Shown in pieces: positions 20,091 to 28,552 of a stretch of DNA of 33,051 nucleotides. Position 1 is the first letter of the stretch, and each line of letters starts with the position of its first letter. Below the pieces are notes generated by a model, which was given only the letters and a program-made list of their open reading frames with translations, was not told the origin of the DNA and made no database searches. Origin of the DNA: CAZRUM01 sp964603435 (GTDB lineage: Bacteria; Patescibacteriota; Patescibacteriia; Magasanikbacterales; UBA922); contig CAZRUM010000007.1 in the NCBI GenBank assembly GCA_964603435.1, forward strand, positions 1-33,051, in the 5' to 3' direction. The position numbers and the translations under genes are program-made.

Positions 20091-23000
20091 ATGTACAAAA
20101 AAAATAAGACATTACAAAGCATTGTGGCCATAATAGTTACTTTGCAATTTGGTATTTTAATGCCACTGTCTCCTGTATTTGCTCAAGCAGCACAAGAGCA
20201 ACTAATTGAACCTGTACAGGAAGTAGTAGAGCCTATACAAGAAGCCATACCAATTCTAATAGAGGAGCCAGTTATCATCCCTGATAATGTAGAAGTGCAA
20301 GAGGAAATTGTGATAGAAAACGATAACCAAACTCCTGACATCGTCCCAGAGGAACTTGACGAAGAAATTGTAGAAGAATCTCCTATTATCAAGGATGAGA
20401 CTCTAGAAGAAACTCCTACATTAGAATCAAAAGAGCCTGCAGAAGAAGAAACACCTGATGTTGTTCCACAAACAGAAATCATACCCCCAGAAGAAACTAT
20501 TGTGAAAAACGATATTACCGAGGTTCCCGTCATTGCACCAGAGATAGTGGAAGAACCTGTAGTAGAGGAAGTTGTTGAAAAGAAAGTTAAAAAGATAAGT
20601 TATACAAATTTGATGCGAGACTTAAAAGATGTGCGTGTCAATAAAATGGCAGATAAGACAGCAAAAGTAACTAGCGACTTTGCATCATTTTTAAATACAG
20701 AAAAAGAAAGGCTGGATAGTTTGGACATATCAAATAAGAAAAAAAGTAAATATCTAGATCGCCTAGAGGGTCAGATTAAAAGTCTTGATAAAAAAGAATT
20801 GACAGGTTTAAACAAAAGTATTGATAAAGTTAAAACATTTTTTGGCTTAGAACCAAAGAAGTTAATCTTTGACGAAGAAACAGAAGAAGATTCTAATGAT
20901 ATCTTGATCCCAGAAAATCCAGCTAGTTTTGGATTTAATAAAGAAGTACCAACAGTAAATAAACTAGAAAATCTAGAAGCAACCATGAATCAAAGATTGC
21001 AACAAACTGTGAGTGCTTTTATTAGCATAGAGGAAGCAAGCGCTGATATTGGTGATCTACCAACTATAGAAGATCTAGGTAGTGATGGCAGTGAAATTGT
21101 TCTAAATTCAACTATCACAAATTTGGCTGGAGATTTATACAACAACCCAGTAGAAATCTATAATTTTGTACGCAAAAATATAAGCTACGAACCGTACTAC
21201 GGAGCAAAAAAAGGTACCATGGGTTGTCTGGAAGAAAAACTCTGTAATGATGTAGACTCTGCTTCACTAACGATATCACTCTTACGTGCTGCTGGTATCC
21301 CTGCCCACTACAAAAAAAGCATAGTGGTAATCTCTGTAGATAAATTGCAAGACATGTTAGGGATAGACAAAACTATTGAAGGACGTAGAACAGTTTATGG
21401 GATATTCGGTTATAATGATATCCCTGTTTACAGTATTACAGACAATCCCACCTTGGGAGAACATCTCGATGACGCAGATTTTACTGGAGAAAATCATTTT
21501 GCCCTAGAATGGGTTTTTCCAGAAATTTATTATGATTATGATGAGCGTGGAGGAAATATTGATAATATTTTGGATTTAAGCACAGCCAGCACAACTGAAG
21601 ACTTGCAATCTTTACTAGTAGAAGAATACAAGAAACAATGGATTCCTCTTGATGTTATTTTCAAAAACTACACTAGAACAGAAAATGAAATAGTGGCAGA
21701 TACAGCTAGTTTTGATACAGAGAGTTTTTGGTATGGTTTCTATCAATATCAAGGAAACCAATCTCCTCTTGAAAAATATGTTGCAGATTTACAGTCTGCC
21801 ACAGGTAAAGACATAACTACTTCAACGTATCATTCTTACAATGAACCTAGTGATGAGCCATTTGATATATTACCCCCAACCTTGCCATACATGCTAGGTT
21901 CTGGTGTGGATGCAGATGGCTATGAAATTTTACCAGAAGCCTGGTCAATATTACCCGACGAAAGAAAACAAGAAGTAAAAATACAACTTCTAAAATCTAG
22001 CAACGACCAAATCGTATTAGAACACACCTTTTTTGGTAGTGAAATAAATAATGTTGGGCTAAATTTATACTACGAAGGAACCACAGAAACTGACAAGACT
22101 GTAATAGAAAGCTATGGTGGAATTCATGCTACTCCAGCAGAGTTAGTAGATATAAGAGCATTTTTAATGGAAGATTATGCTCGTTTTGATGGTATAGAAG
22201 ATATAAGTATTGGTGAATCTCTAACTTTACGTTTTGAATATTATATTAATGGCGAATTGGAACATGACAGTGAAAAATTCTCTACAGCGGGAAACCAAGA
22301 AGGCATTTATATCGTATTATCTACAGTCCAAGAAGATATATACCTAGATACAGACTCAAAAATTCTTTTGGAAGGTAATACTGGCATAGCACGTGAATAT
22401 CTATTAACGATTCAAGAAGCTGGAAAACTTTTAGAAAAAAGTTTGGACTACAACTATAATATAAATTTTGCTAGAGCAGTTGTTACTCAAAATCGTATTT
22501 TAAATACAGTTGAGGGGACGCCCACCACATTTGATTTCAAAGGCCTAACAATAGATGCAGGAACATACATAAATGATTGGTCAAACAGGGGTAATTATAA
22601 AGATAATAGAAAAGATGCTCGTCTTTTGTGGGGACTGGAATCTTCTTATCAAGAAGGGCAGATTTTCGAAAACATAGCAGGAATAGAAAGTATTTCTACG
22701 GTAAAAGGACTGCAACACGCCTATGCCAATCCTGGAGAATATACAGTTCATATCATTAATTCTAGTAATGAAGGTGTTATTGATAGTTTGGTTTTATCTG
22801 AAAACACAAAAACAAACATGCACACAGATGTACAAGAAGGAAATACAATTCTTACTCCTAATAAATTTGTTAATGCAGGCAATTGGAGTGGGATTTTCTA
22901 TGTATCTCTTGATCCAGAATGGACTGGAACCTATGCAATAGGGGAACAAACACAAAGCAATGGAGGTTTCACAACAGATGATTTTGATGTTCAAATTGCA

Positions 23001-24752
23001 AGTAATGGTATTTCAAACATTACATATTATACTATTTCTAACACGGACTCCACCTCCGATTTTGTTGCGTATCAAGATTGGGAAGAACAACAAAGCATAT
23101 TATGTAAAATGAGCAGAGCTAATAAAGAAGTGGTACAAGGGATAATTAACTCGGATTTTTCCAATCAAGCAGCTAGAGATTTTATAGGAGCACCTTGTTT
23201 AGCTAAAACACCAAGTGCAGAAGGTGTGGGTGGACAAAGATTATTGACAACTAATGGGATAAGGTACTCCAGTCATAATTGGAGGTATGTATCAGAGATA
23301 GTTCGTGAAATGGGGGATTATGTAGATGAACAAAAATCCTTACCATTTTCGGATTTAAATCGTATTTATAATGGTAAAAGATTTACCTTCTTTTACTCTA
23401 CTATATTAGGAACATTCTTACAGAGCATGTGTGAAGAAAAAGGAGAGCGTGGAAATACTTACGTAGGAAATTGTGGAGATCACGCTACATTGTATTATGT
23501 GCCCTCTGGAACAGGTGGGGATGTATTTCGTGCTAGAGCACATATATTGGATAAATTAGCTGATGACAGTAAATTTGCAATTAAAAAAGTAGGCTGGCCA
23601 ACAAGTGATGAAATGTGGGCTACAGACAGTGATGAGGTTGATGGAGGTAGATATCAAAACTTTAGCAATGGACAAGTGTATGAATATGAATCTTGGAAGC
23701 TTACATGGGCCCAATACACCTATGGAGAAATTACAGATACACACAATCAAGCAGGTGGTTCTGGCAGCTATCTAGGTTTTCCAGTAAAAGATCCTCAAAC
23801 AGGATTGGACGGCCTAATTTATCAACTCTTTGAAAACGATAAGGAAATTGAATGGAACACAACTACGGGCCAAACAGATATAATTGATTATAGAAAATAC
23901 AGATGTGAAGTATATGGTGACGTATCGGAATATGATTGGGAAATAAATTACTACGAAACACACGGGGTGTTAGATACTGTATTAAATACTGTAGACGACA
24001 TTGGTTCTCTAGCCTATGGCCTCCTAAAAAGTATTTGGAATATAACTGACACAGTAGAAGCAATTACCGAAACGATCAAAAATCTTAGTATCAATAAAAT
24101 TATAAATGGCATAGGAAACGCAACGAATGCTGTGATAGAGGATTTAAAAGAAGAATATGATGCCTCTTATGGATCGAGTGGCTGCCCCGCAAGAAAAGCT
24201 TATGTAGAAGGAAGAATTATAGGTGAAGTTGCTTTACTAATAGTACCCGCGACCAAATTAAAGGCACTTACAAAAGTAAAAGTGTTGGCAAGAATAGAAT
24301 TAGCTTTTCCAAACTTAAAATTAATTTCTAAGATAGGAAAATTTGGTAGAAAATTTAAATTGAGTAAAGCAGATGATATTACAGAATGGAATAGGATAAA
24401 AACTGTCTCGCAAGCACAAAAAGGACCAGAAGGAGCAAGTTTTTGGAAAAGATTTGGTGGTTCTGATTGGGATGAAGAATTTCCTTTTGATATAGATGAC
24501 ATAAATCTTGGAAATCGTAGGGTAGATTTGTATGATTCTAAAACTGGTACTGCTTACGAAGTAAAAAATTATGCCAGCAAAGTCAAAAAGTCAAGTGGAG
24601 ATATAGTTGGGGAAATAGATAAAGACGTGTGGTTGATGAATAATCGTGATAATTACAGACCTGTTTGGGTTTTCGTAGATAAGGGGCCTGCTGGTTCGCT
24701 AGAGAGCTTACTAAAAGAAAGCGGGATAGATTTTATTACTTTAACTAATTAA
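20091..24752 (+). CDS. Giant secreted protein: transglutaminase-like domain with a C-terminal PD-(D/E)XK-like nuclease (candidate polymorphic toxin)
   Basis: 1553 aa. In order: signal peptide (1-33, cut near SPVFAQA); Pro/Glu/Val-rich disordered stalk (about 36-165); basic helical region with coiled-coil character (about 165-285); transglutaminase-like core with LLRAAGIPAHY, catalytic-type H469 (NHFALEW) and D521 (WIPLD), but D387 in place of the nucleophilic Cys (CND387VDSASL), as in non-catalytic relatives of RHS-linked proteins; LPPTLPYMLG-type beta-rich domains (about 580-1000); LGFP-like repeats (VGWP 1167, LGFP 1228); a hydrophobic helix region (about 1370-1400, GEVALLIVPATKLKALTKVK); C-terminal domain from about 1440 with D1479, E1490 and K1492 in RRVDLYDSKTGTAYEVKNY, a PD-(D/E)XK arrangement. 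No RHS repeats. The architecture suggests a surface or secreted effector with a replaceable toxin tip. Function inferred. Confidence 0.8.
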   Translation: MYKKNKTLQSIVAIIVTLQFGILMPLSPVFAQAAQEQLIEPVQEVVEPIQEAIPILIEEPVIIPDNVEVQEEIVIENDNQTPDIVPEELDEEIVEESPIIKDETLEETPTLESKEPAEEETPDVVPQTEIIPPEETIVKNDITEVPVIAPEIVEEPVVEEVVEKKVKKISYTNLMRDLKDVRVNKMADKTAKVTSDFASFLNTEKERLDSLDISNKKKSKYLDRLEGQIKSLDKKELTGLNKSIDKVKTFFGLEPKKLIFDEETEEDSNDILIPENPASFGFNKEVPTVNKLENLEATMNQRLQQTVSAFISIEEASADIGDLPTIEDLGSDGSEIVLNSTITNLAGDLYNNPVEIYNFVRKNISYEPYYGAKKGTMGCLEEKLCNDVDSASLTISLLRAAGIPAHYKKSIVVISVDKLQDMLGIDKTIEGRRTVYGIFGYNDIPVYSITDNPTLGEHLDDADFTGENHFALEWVFPEIYYDYDERGGNIDNILDLSTASTTEDLQSLLVEEYKKQWIPLDVIFKNYTRTENEIVADTASFDTESFWYGFYQYQGNQSPLEKYVADLQSATGKDITTSTYHSYNEPSDEPFDILPPTLPYMLGSGVDADGYEILPEAWSILPDERKQEVKIQLLKSSNDQIVLEHTFFGSEINNVGLNLYYEGTTETDKTVIESYGGIHATPAELVDIRAFLMEDYARFDGIEDISIGESLTLRFEYYINGELEHDSEKFSTAGNQEGIYIVLSTVQEDIYLDTDSKILLEGNTGIAREYLLTIQEAGKLLEKSLDYNYNINFARAVVTQNRILNTVEGTPTTFDFKGLTIDAGTYINDWSNRGNYKDNRKDARLLWGLESSYQEGQIFENIAGIESISTVKGLQHAYANPGEYTVHIINSSNEGVIDSLVLSENTKTNMHTDVQEGNTILTPNKFVNAGNWSGIFYVSLDPEWTGTYAIGEQTQSNGGFTTDDFDVQIASNGISNITYYTISNTDSTSDFVAYQDWEEQQSILCKMSRANKEVVQGIINSDFSNQAARDFIGAPCLAKTPSAEGVGGQRLLTTNGIRYSSHNWRYVSEIVREMGDYVDEQKSLPFSDLNRIYNGKRFTFFYSTILGTFLQSMCEEKGERGNTYVGNCGDHATLYYVPSGTGGDVFRARAHILDKLADDSKFAIKKVGWPTSDEMWATDSDEVDGGRYQNFSNGQVYEYESWKLTWAQYTYGEITDTHNQAGGSGSYLGFPVKDPQTGLDGLIYQLFENDKEIEWNTTTGQTDIIDYRKYRCEVYGDVSEYDWEINYYETHGVLDTVLNTVDDIGSLAYGLLKSIWNITDTVEAITETIKNLSINKIINGIGNATNAVIEDLKEEYDASYGSSGCPARKAYVEGRIIGEVALLIVPATKLKALTKVKVLARIELAFPNLKLISKIGKFGRKFKLSKADDITEWNRIKTVSQAQKGPEGASFWKRFGGSDWDEEFPFDIDDINLGNRRVDLYDSKTGTAYEVKNYASKVKKSSGDIVGEIDKDVWLMNNRDNYRPVWVFVDKGPAGSLESLLKESGIDFITLTN

Positions 24753-24756
24753 CCAT

Positions 24757-25074
24757 ATGCCATCAAAAACATACGATTTTGAAAAATACTCAATAATAGA
24801 TATAAAAAATTATCTTGATCAACAAAATATTAAAACAAAAGAAGTTGACAAAGGTATCAATATTGAGGACACTGGTATTACTATAAAATATATTGTCATA
24901 GACATAGCAGGTAGAATTCATGCTGTAATCTATCTAGATAGATTACAGCAGAAAAATTATGAGGAACAGAAAAAACTTTTTGATAAATTGAAAAGAAAAT
25001 TCGGCTGCAAAACAAAACACGAAGGAAAAATAAAAGATATAAAAAAAATAAAAATTAGGAATTACAAAAAATAA
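24757..25074 (+). CDS. Small protein (105 aa) directly behind the nuclease-tipped giant; candidate immunity protein
   Basis: MPSKTYDFEKYSIIDIKNYL, then helix and strand segments (GITIKYIVIDIAGRIHAVIY) and a strongly basic C-terminus (GKIKDIKKIKIRNYKK). No signal peptide or membrane segment, so cytoplasmic. The start lies 4 bp after the stop of the giant gene, with no promoter between them, so expression is tied to it. In polymorphic toxin loci this position is normally the immunity gene. Against this, the protein is net basic, whereas inhibitors of nuclease toxins are often acidic. No family recognised; the ORF itself is convincing. Confidence 0.7.
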   Translation: MPSKTYDFEKYSIIDIKNYLDQQNIKTKEVDKGINIEDTGITIKYIVIDIAGRIHAVIYLDRLQQKNYEEQKKLFDKLKRKFGCKTKHEGKIKDIKKIKIRNYKK

Positions 25075-25088
25075 AAAACACCATCACT

Positions 25089-25125
25089 CACACCATCAAA
25101 CCTGGTGGTGTGGACTGAGAATGTT
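25089..25125 (+). terminator. Hairpin after the 105-aa gene
   Basis: CACACCATCA / TGGTGGTGTG (25089-25098, 25103-25112), AACC loop, one G-T pair. The following T run is short (ATGTTTT), so termination may be incomplete. Confidence 0.5.
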
Positions 25126-25168
25126 TTAAAAAATAATAAATAAATTTAATAATTAATAATCTATTCAT

Positions 25169-28100
25169 ATGAAAAAACTGACATATATCTTCCTGGTGGT
25201 CGCTTTTCTGTTTACTTCAACAGTAGGCACTATACCAGTGGCCCAGGCTGTAAACAAAGATTATCGTCTTATCAAAACAGGTGATAACCCGATGGTTTAT
25301 CTGGTAAAAAATGATAGACGTATTCATATTCCAAATGAAGAAGTCTTTGAGGCTGGTGGATATAGTTGGGGTGATATAGAGATTATTCCTGAAAAAGAAA
25401 TGGTTTCAATCCCAAACACAGGGCTGATAAAATCTAAGATAGATAGCAAAGTCTACGCTATAACAGATGGAAAAAAAGAATGGATACCAGATGAAGAAAC
25501 TTTTCTTGATTCAGATTATGAATGGGAAGATATAGTGCTCATAAATGAAGCTCAGATTAATTTTTATCCAGACACTCAAAAAGCTGGCAATAAAAATCAA
25601 CCAACAAAAATAACTTTATCTGACACCTCAGAACAAAAAAAAGATGTTGTAAAAAAGAAAGAAAAAAGAACTTACAATCTTGGTAGTGGTAATGGGGGAG
25701 GGGGCAACTCTTTGACTGTTCCTTTTACACCTACAGAATCAGACAAGGTAACAATTCAAAACGAGGAACCAGAGATAGTAGTAGATAAAGAAGAGGTAGT
25801 TGCTGAAAAGCCTAGAAAAGATATTGTAAATGTAGCTCAGACAGATTGGTCAAAAGTGGATTGGGATGAAAAGACTGTCCTTTTGTCAGATTTAGATAAA
25901 TATAAAGAAAAGATAGATTTACTTTTAGAAAAAGGCGACGGCACACAAGCTAAGAACCTTAAACCAGAAAGACACACCATGTCTAGTGATGAAGCTCTTG
26001 AAGAATTGTCTGTGCCTTCAAAAGTGTCAGAAATTGTTAAAGAATACCGTGAAAAGACCGGTATGTTCCAAAAAATAAAAGATGAAAAAAATGCTAAAAA
26101 AATACTGGGGGCATACATAAAATCTGCAACACCAGAAGTACCCAAGATGGAGAAAAAAGTTAATGAAATGGATCATTTTGTTGATATAAGCACACAAGGT
26201 AAAAAAATGAAGGGGGTAGAACTAAAACCCTTTTCTGGTAAAGAAAAACCTGAAATAAAAGTAGAAATAAAATCAAAATTTGAAAAAGTTAAAAGGCACA
26301 GACTAGAGGATGTAACCATAAGAGGTATAGAGAAGAAAGTGAAAACTAGAGGATTATCTCTATCTGTTTCTGTAAAAACAAATGAAGAAAAAACCTTAGG
26401 TAAAAAAATATTAAGCTATTTTGGTAAATTATTTGGTATAGAAGAAGTAGTTGCAGAGGATGTGACACCTATAATTGAATATTATAACGGTATAGAAGCG
26501 AACACACTTGATAATGCACTCTACTATTTATCATTAATACAAAATGATGATGGTACTTTTGGAAATATAACAAAATACGAAGAGACAGCTGAAGTTGCTC
26601 TTATGCTGGGAGATATTAGAAGAACTGACAACACCCAATTTAATGATGCACTAAATTATTTAATTGCAGAGGAACCAAAAAACAATAGAGAAAAAGCTAT
26701 AAAAGCAAGACTAATGGTGGGGTTAGGCTTACCATACGAATCATATCTAAATGAACTGGTAGTTGACAAAAATGATAACCACGGATATCCATTACACAGT
26801 GGCTATCAAAGTGATATCCTAACTAGTATGGAAACTGTCTTGGCTATGTATACTGGTAACTATTCCATACAAGGTGAAATGCCTTTGGCACTTTATTATG
26901 TGTTGAACAATATACCAGAAGACGGCGCTTTAAGATACACACCAAATTCACTACCTAGTTATTATCTAATAAATAAAATAGCTCAATATTTACAACCTTT
27001 TAGGTCAATGAATATTGCTAATGACGAAGGTGTTGATATTTCTGTACAAGATAAAATTGATAATTTGTTAGGTTATTTGTCATCACAATTTGATTTGGAA
27101 AACGAAAAACTTTTGGGTACAGACGATACAATTGATGAAATAATGACATTTAGAACTTGGCAGATGTACGGTGTAGAAAATAATTATCAGGAAATTTTAG
27201 AAGAAAAATTGATAGAAGATCAATATGTAAACGGTAGCTTTGATAACAGCACAAGGGCCACTACTTATTCTGTAAAAGCTTTACAAAAACCAGACTTAGT
27301 TTTAACAAATTTTGTAAGCACAGGGAATCTAGAAAGTAGACAGGCTGCAAATTTTGAATTGACAATTGAAAATAGGGGGCATGCACCTAGTGTAGGCGGG
27401 ACTATATACCTCTTTACAGACAACTGTGACACTGGAACCAGACTAGAGCTTGATCCGTCTGCCTTTACAGTAGAACCAAATCAAACCGTCAATCTTGGTA
27501 TTAATATTTCTGAAACTAATAGACTTACCCAAGATGTAAATTTCAAATTGTATTATGAAAATAGTGAGGATTTAAATTATGATAATAATTGGATACAAGA
27601 AGATTTCAATTTTGTAGCAGCTAGCGATGGTACTCCAGCCTTACCAATGTATTATGCAGCTTTTAAGTATGAATTGAATAATAACCCCGCAGTAATTGTA
27701 ACTTTACCAGCACTAAGAAAAGATGATCCAAATAGAGGTGCCTATGCTCTATTGTATAAAGAATCTAGCAATAGTCAATGGGGTTATACAAATTACGATC
27801 CTAATCTTTATATTATTGGTTATTTCCCAGAAGGTGGTTATTACGATTTCAGAGTAGGTGTTTGGAATGCAGAGATGACACAGATTACCTACTTTACAGA
27901 CTATACCAGCATTCATCTCAGTGCTGACGATGAATTGTATACTGGTTCAGTTAGAGGGAGATTGACACTAGACAATGAAAACTTTCCTGATGAATATATA
28001 ACAATGCAATCGGGTCTTTCTGGTAGTACAGACGAAAATGGAGAGTTTAATAGGAGTGGTGGGGCTAATGGAAGACTAGCTACTTGGGTAGAAGAAGAAT

Positions 28101-28552
28101 ATTATGATGAAATAAGAACAACATTTACTGTTATAGAGGGACAAACTACGGAGAATATTAGAATCTTTACACATCTCAAAGAAGATAATGAGGCACCAGA
28201 AATAGGTTTCTTTGAACTACGCTGGCTAAATAACATGGTGGCTCGTACAGAGGGAGAATACACCTTATTTGCTGCTTCTAGTGATAATGTTAAGGTTAAG
28301 GATGCAGATTTTTATCTCTGGCACCCACAAGAAGAATATTGGGAGTACCTAGGTAATGATGCAACTTATGGCGACACTAAAACTTTGGAATGGTATATCC
28401 CCAGTGACTTACCTCTAGGTACTGATTATAAAGTAAGGGCTATTTCTTATGACTATCGTGGAAATGCTTCCGAACCTGTTGAGTGGGGTCCTTTTGAAGT
28501 TATAAATGGCATACCCCCAGAAGTAGAAGTACTTTTCACCAAATGGAGGTGA
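25169..28552 (+). CDS. Giant secreted multidomain protein, N-terminal part (ends at a frameshift)
   Basis: 1127 codons before a TGA at 28550. In order: signal peptide (1-27, MKKLTYIFLVVAFLFTSTVG, ending VAQA); two copies of a Parcubacteria-type repeat (VYLVKNDRRIHIPNEEVFEA; VYAITDGKKEWIPDEETFLD); long Lys/Glu-rich linker (about 145-430); a helical toroid-like domain (NALYYLSLIQNDDGTFGNI, terpenoid-cyclase/A2M-like, about 430-700); a CARDB-type domain (PDLVLTNFVSTGNLESRQAA); an fn3-like domain; a carboxypeptidase-regulatory-like domain (GSVRGRLTLDNENFPDEYIT); another Ig-like domain. The last five residues (FTKWR) are out of frame: removing one T from 28533-28536 continues EVEVL into SPNGGEEW. 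Probably an extracellular adhesin or surface protein. No SD. Confidence 0.85.
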   Translation: MKKLTYIFLVVAFLFTSTVGTIPVAQAVNKDYRLIKTGDNPMVYLVKNDRRIHIPNEEVFEAGGYSWGDIEIIPEKEMVSIPNTGLIKSKIDSKVYAITDGKKEWIPDEETFLDSDYEWEDIVLINEAQINFYPDTQKAGNKNQPTKITLSDTSEQKKDVVKKKEKRTYNLGSGNGGGGNSLTVPFTPTESDKVTIQNEEPEIVVDKEEVVAEKPRKDIVNVAQTDWSKVDWDEKTVLLSDLDKYKEKIDLLLEKGDGTQAKNLKPERHTMSSDEALEELSVPSKVSEIVKEYREKTGMFQKIKDEKNAKKILGAYIKSATPEVPKMEKKVNEMDHFVDISTQGKKMKGVELKPFSGKEKPEIKVEIKSKFEKVKRHRLEDVTIRGIEKKVKTRGLSLSVSVKTNEEKTLGKKILSYFGKLFGIEEVVAEDVTPIIEYYNGIEANTLDNALYYLSLIQNDDGTFGNITKYEETAEVALMLGDIRRTDNTQFNDALNYLIAEEPKNNREKAIKARLMVGLGLPYESYLNELVVDKNDNHGYPLHSGYQSDILTSMETVLAMYTGNYSIQGEMPLALYYVLNNIPEDGALRYTPNSLPSYYLINKIAQYLQPFRSMNIANDEGVDISVQDKIDNLLGYLSSQFDLENEKLLGTDDTIDEIMTFRTWQMYGVENNYQEILEEKLIEDQYVNGSFDNSTRATTYSVKALQKPDLVLTNFVSTGNLESRQAANFELTIENRGHAPSVGGTIYLFTDNCDTGTRLELDPSAFTVEPNQTVNLGINISETNRLTQDVNFKLYYENSEDLNYDNNWIQEDFNFVAASDGTPALPMYYAAFKYELNNNPAVIVTLPALRKDDPNRGAYALLYKESSNSQWGYTNYDPNLYIIGYFPEGGYYDFRVGVWNAEMTQITYFTDYTSIHLSADDELYTGSVRGRLTLDNENFPDEYITMQSGLSGSTDENGEFNRSGGANGRLATWVEEEYYDEIRTTFTVIEGQTTENIRIFTHLKEDNEAPEIGFFELRWLNNMVARTEGEYTLFAASSDNVKVKDADFYLWHPQEEYWEYLGNDATYGDTKTLEWYIPSDLPLGTDYKVRAISYDYRGNASEPVEWGPFEVINGIPPEVEVLFTKWR

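Noticed and set aside
22723..22941. 72-aa plus-strand ORF inside the 1553-aa gene
   Set aside because: Out-of-frame shadow with no start signal, fully inside a continuous conserved coding frame.
28550..28552. TGA read as a sense codon (alternative code) in the giant gene
   Set aside because: Reading through stays in the wrong frame and meets another TGA within about 15 codons, while a one-base shift restores a known motif. TGA also serves as the ordinary stop of several genes here (7051, 12565).
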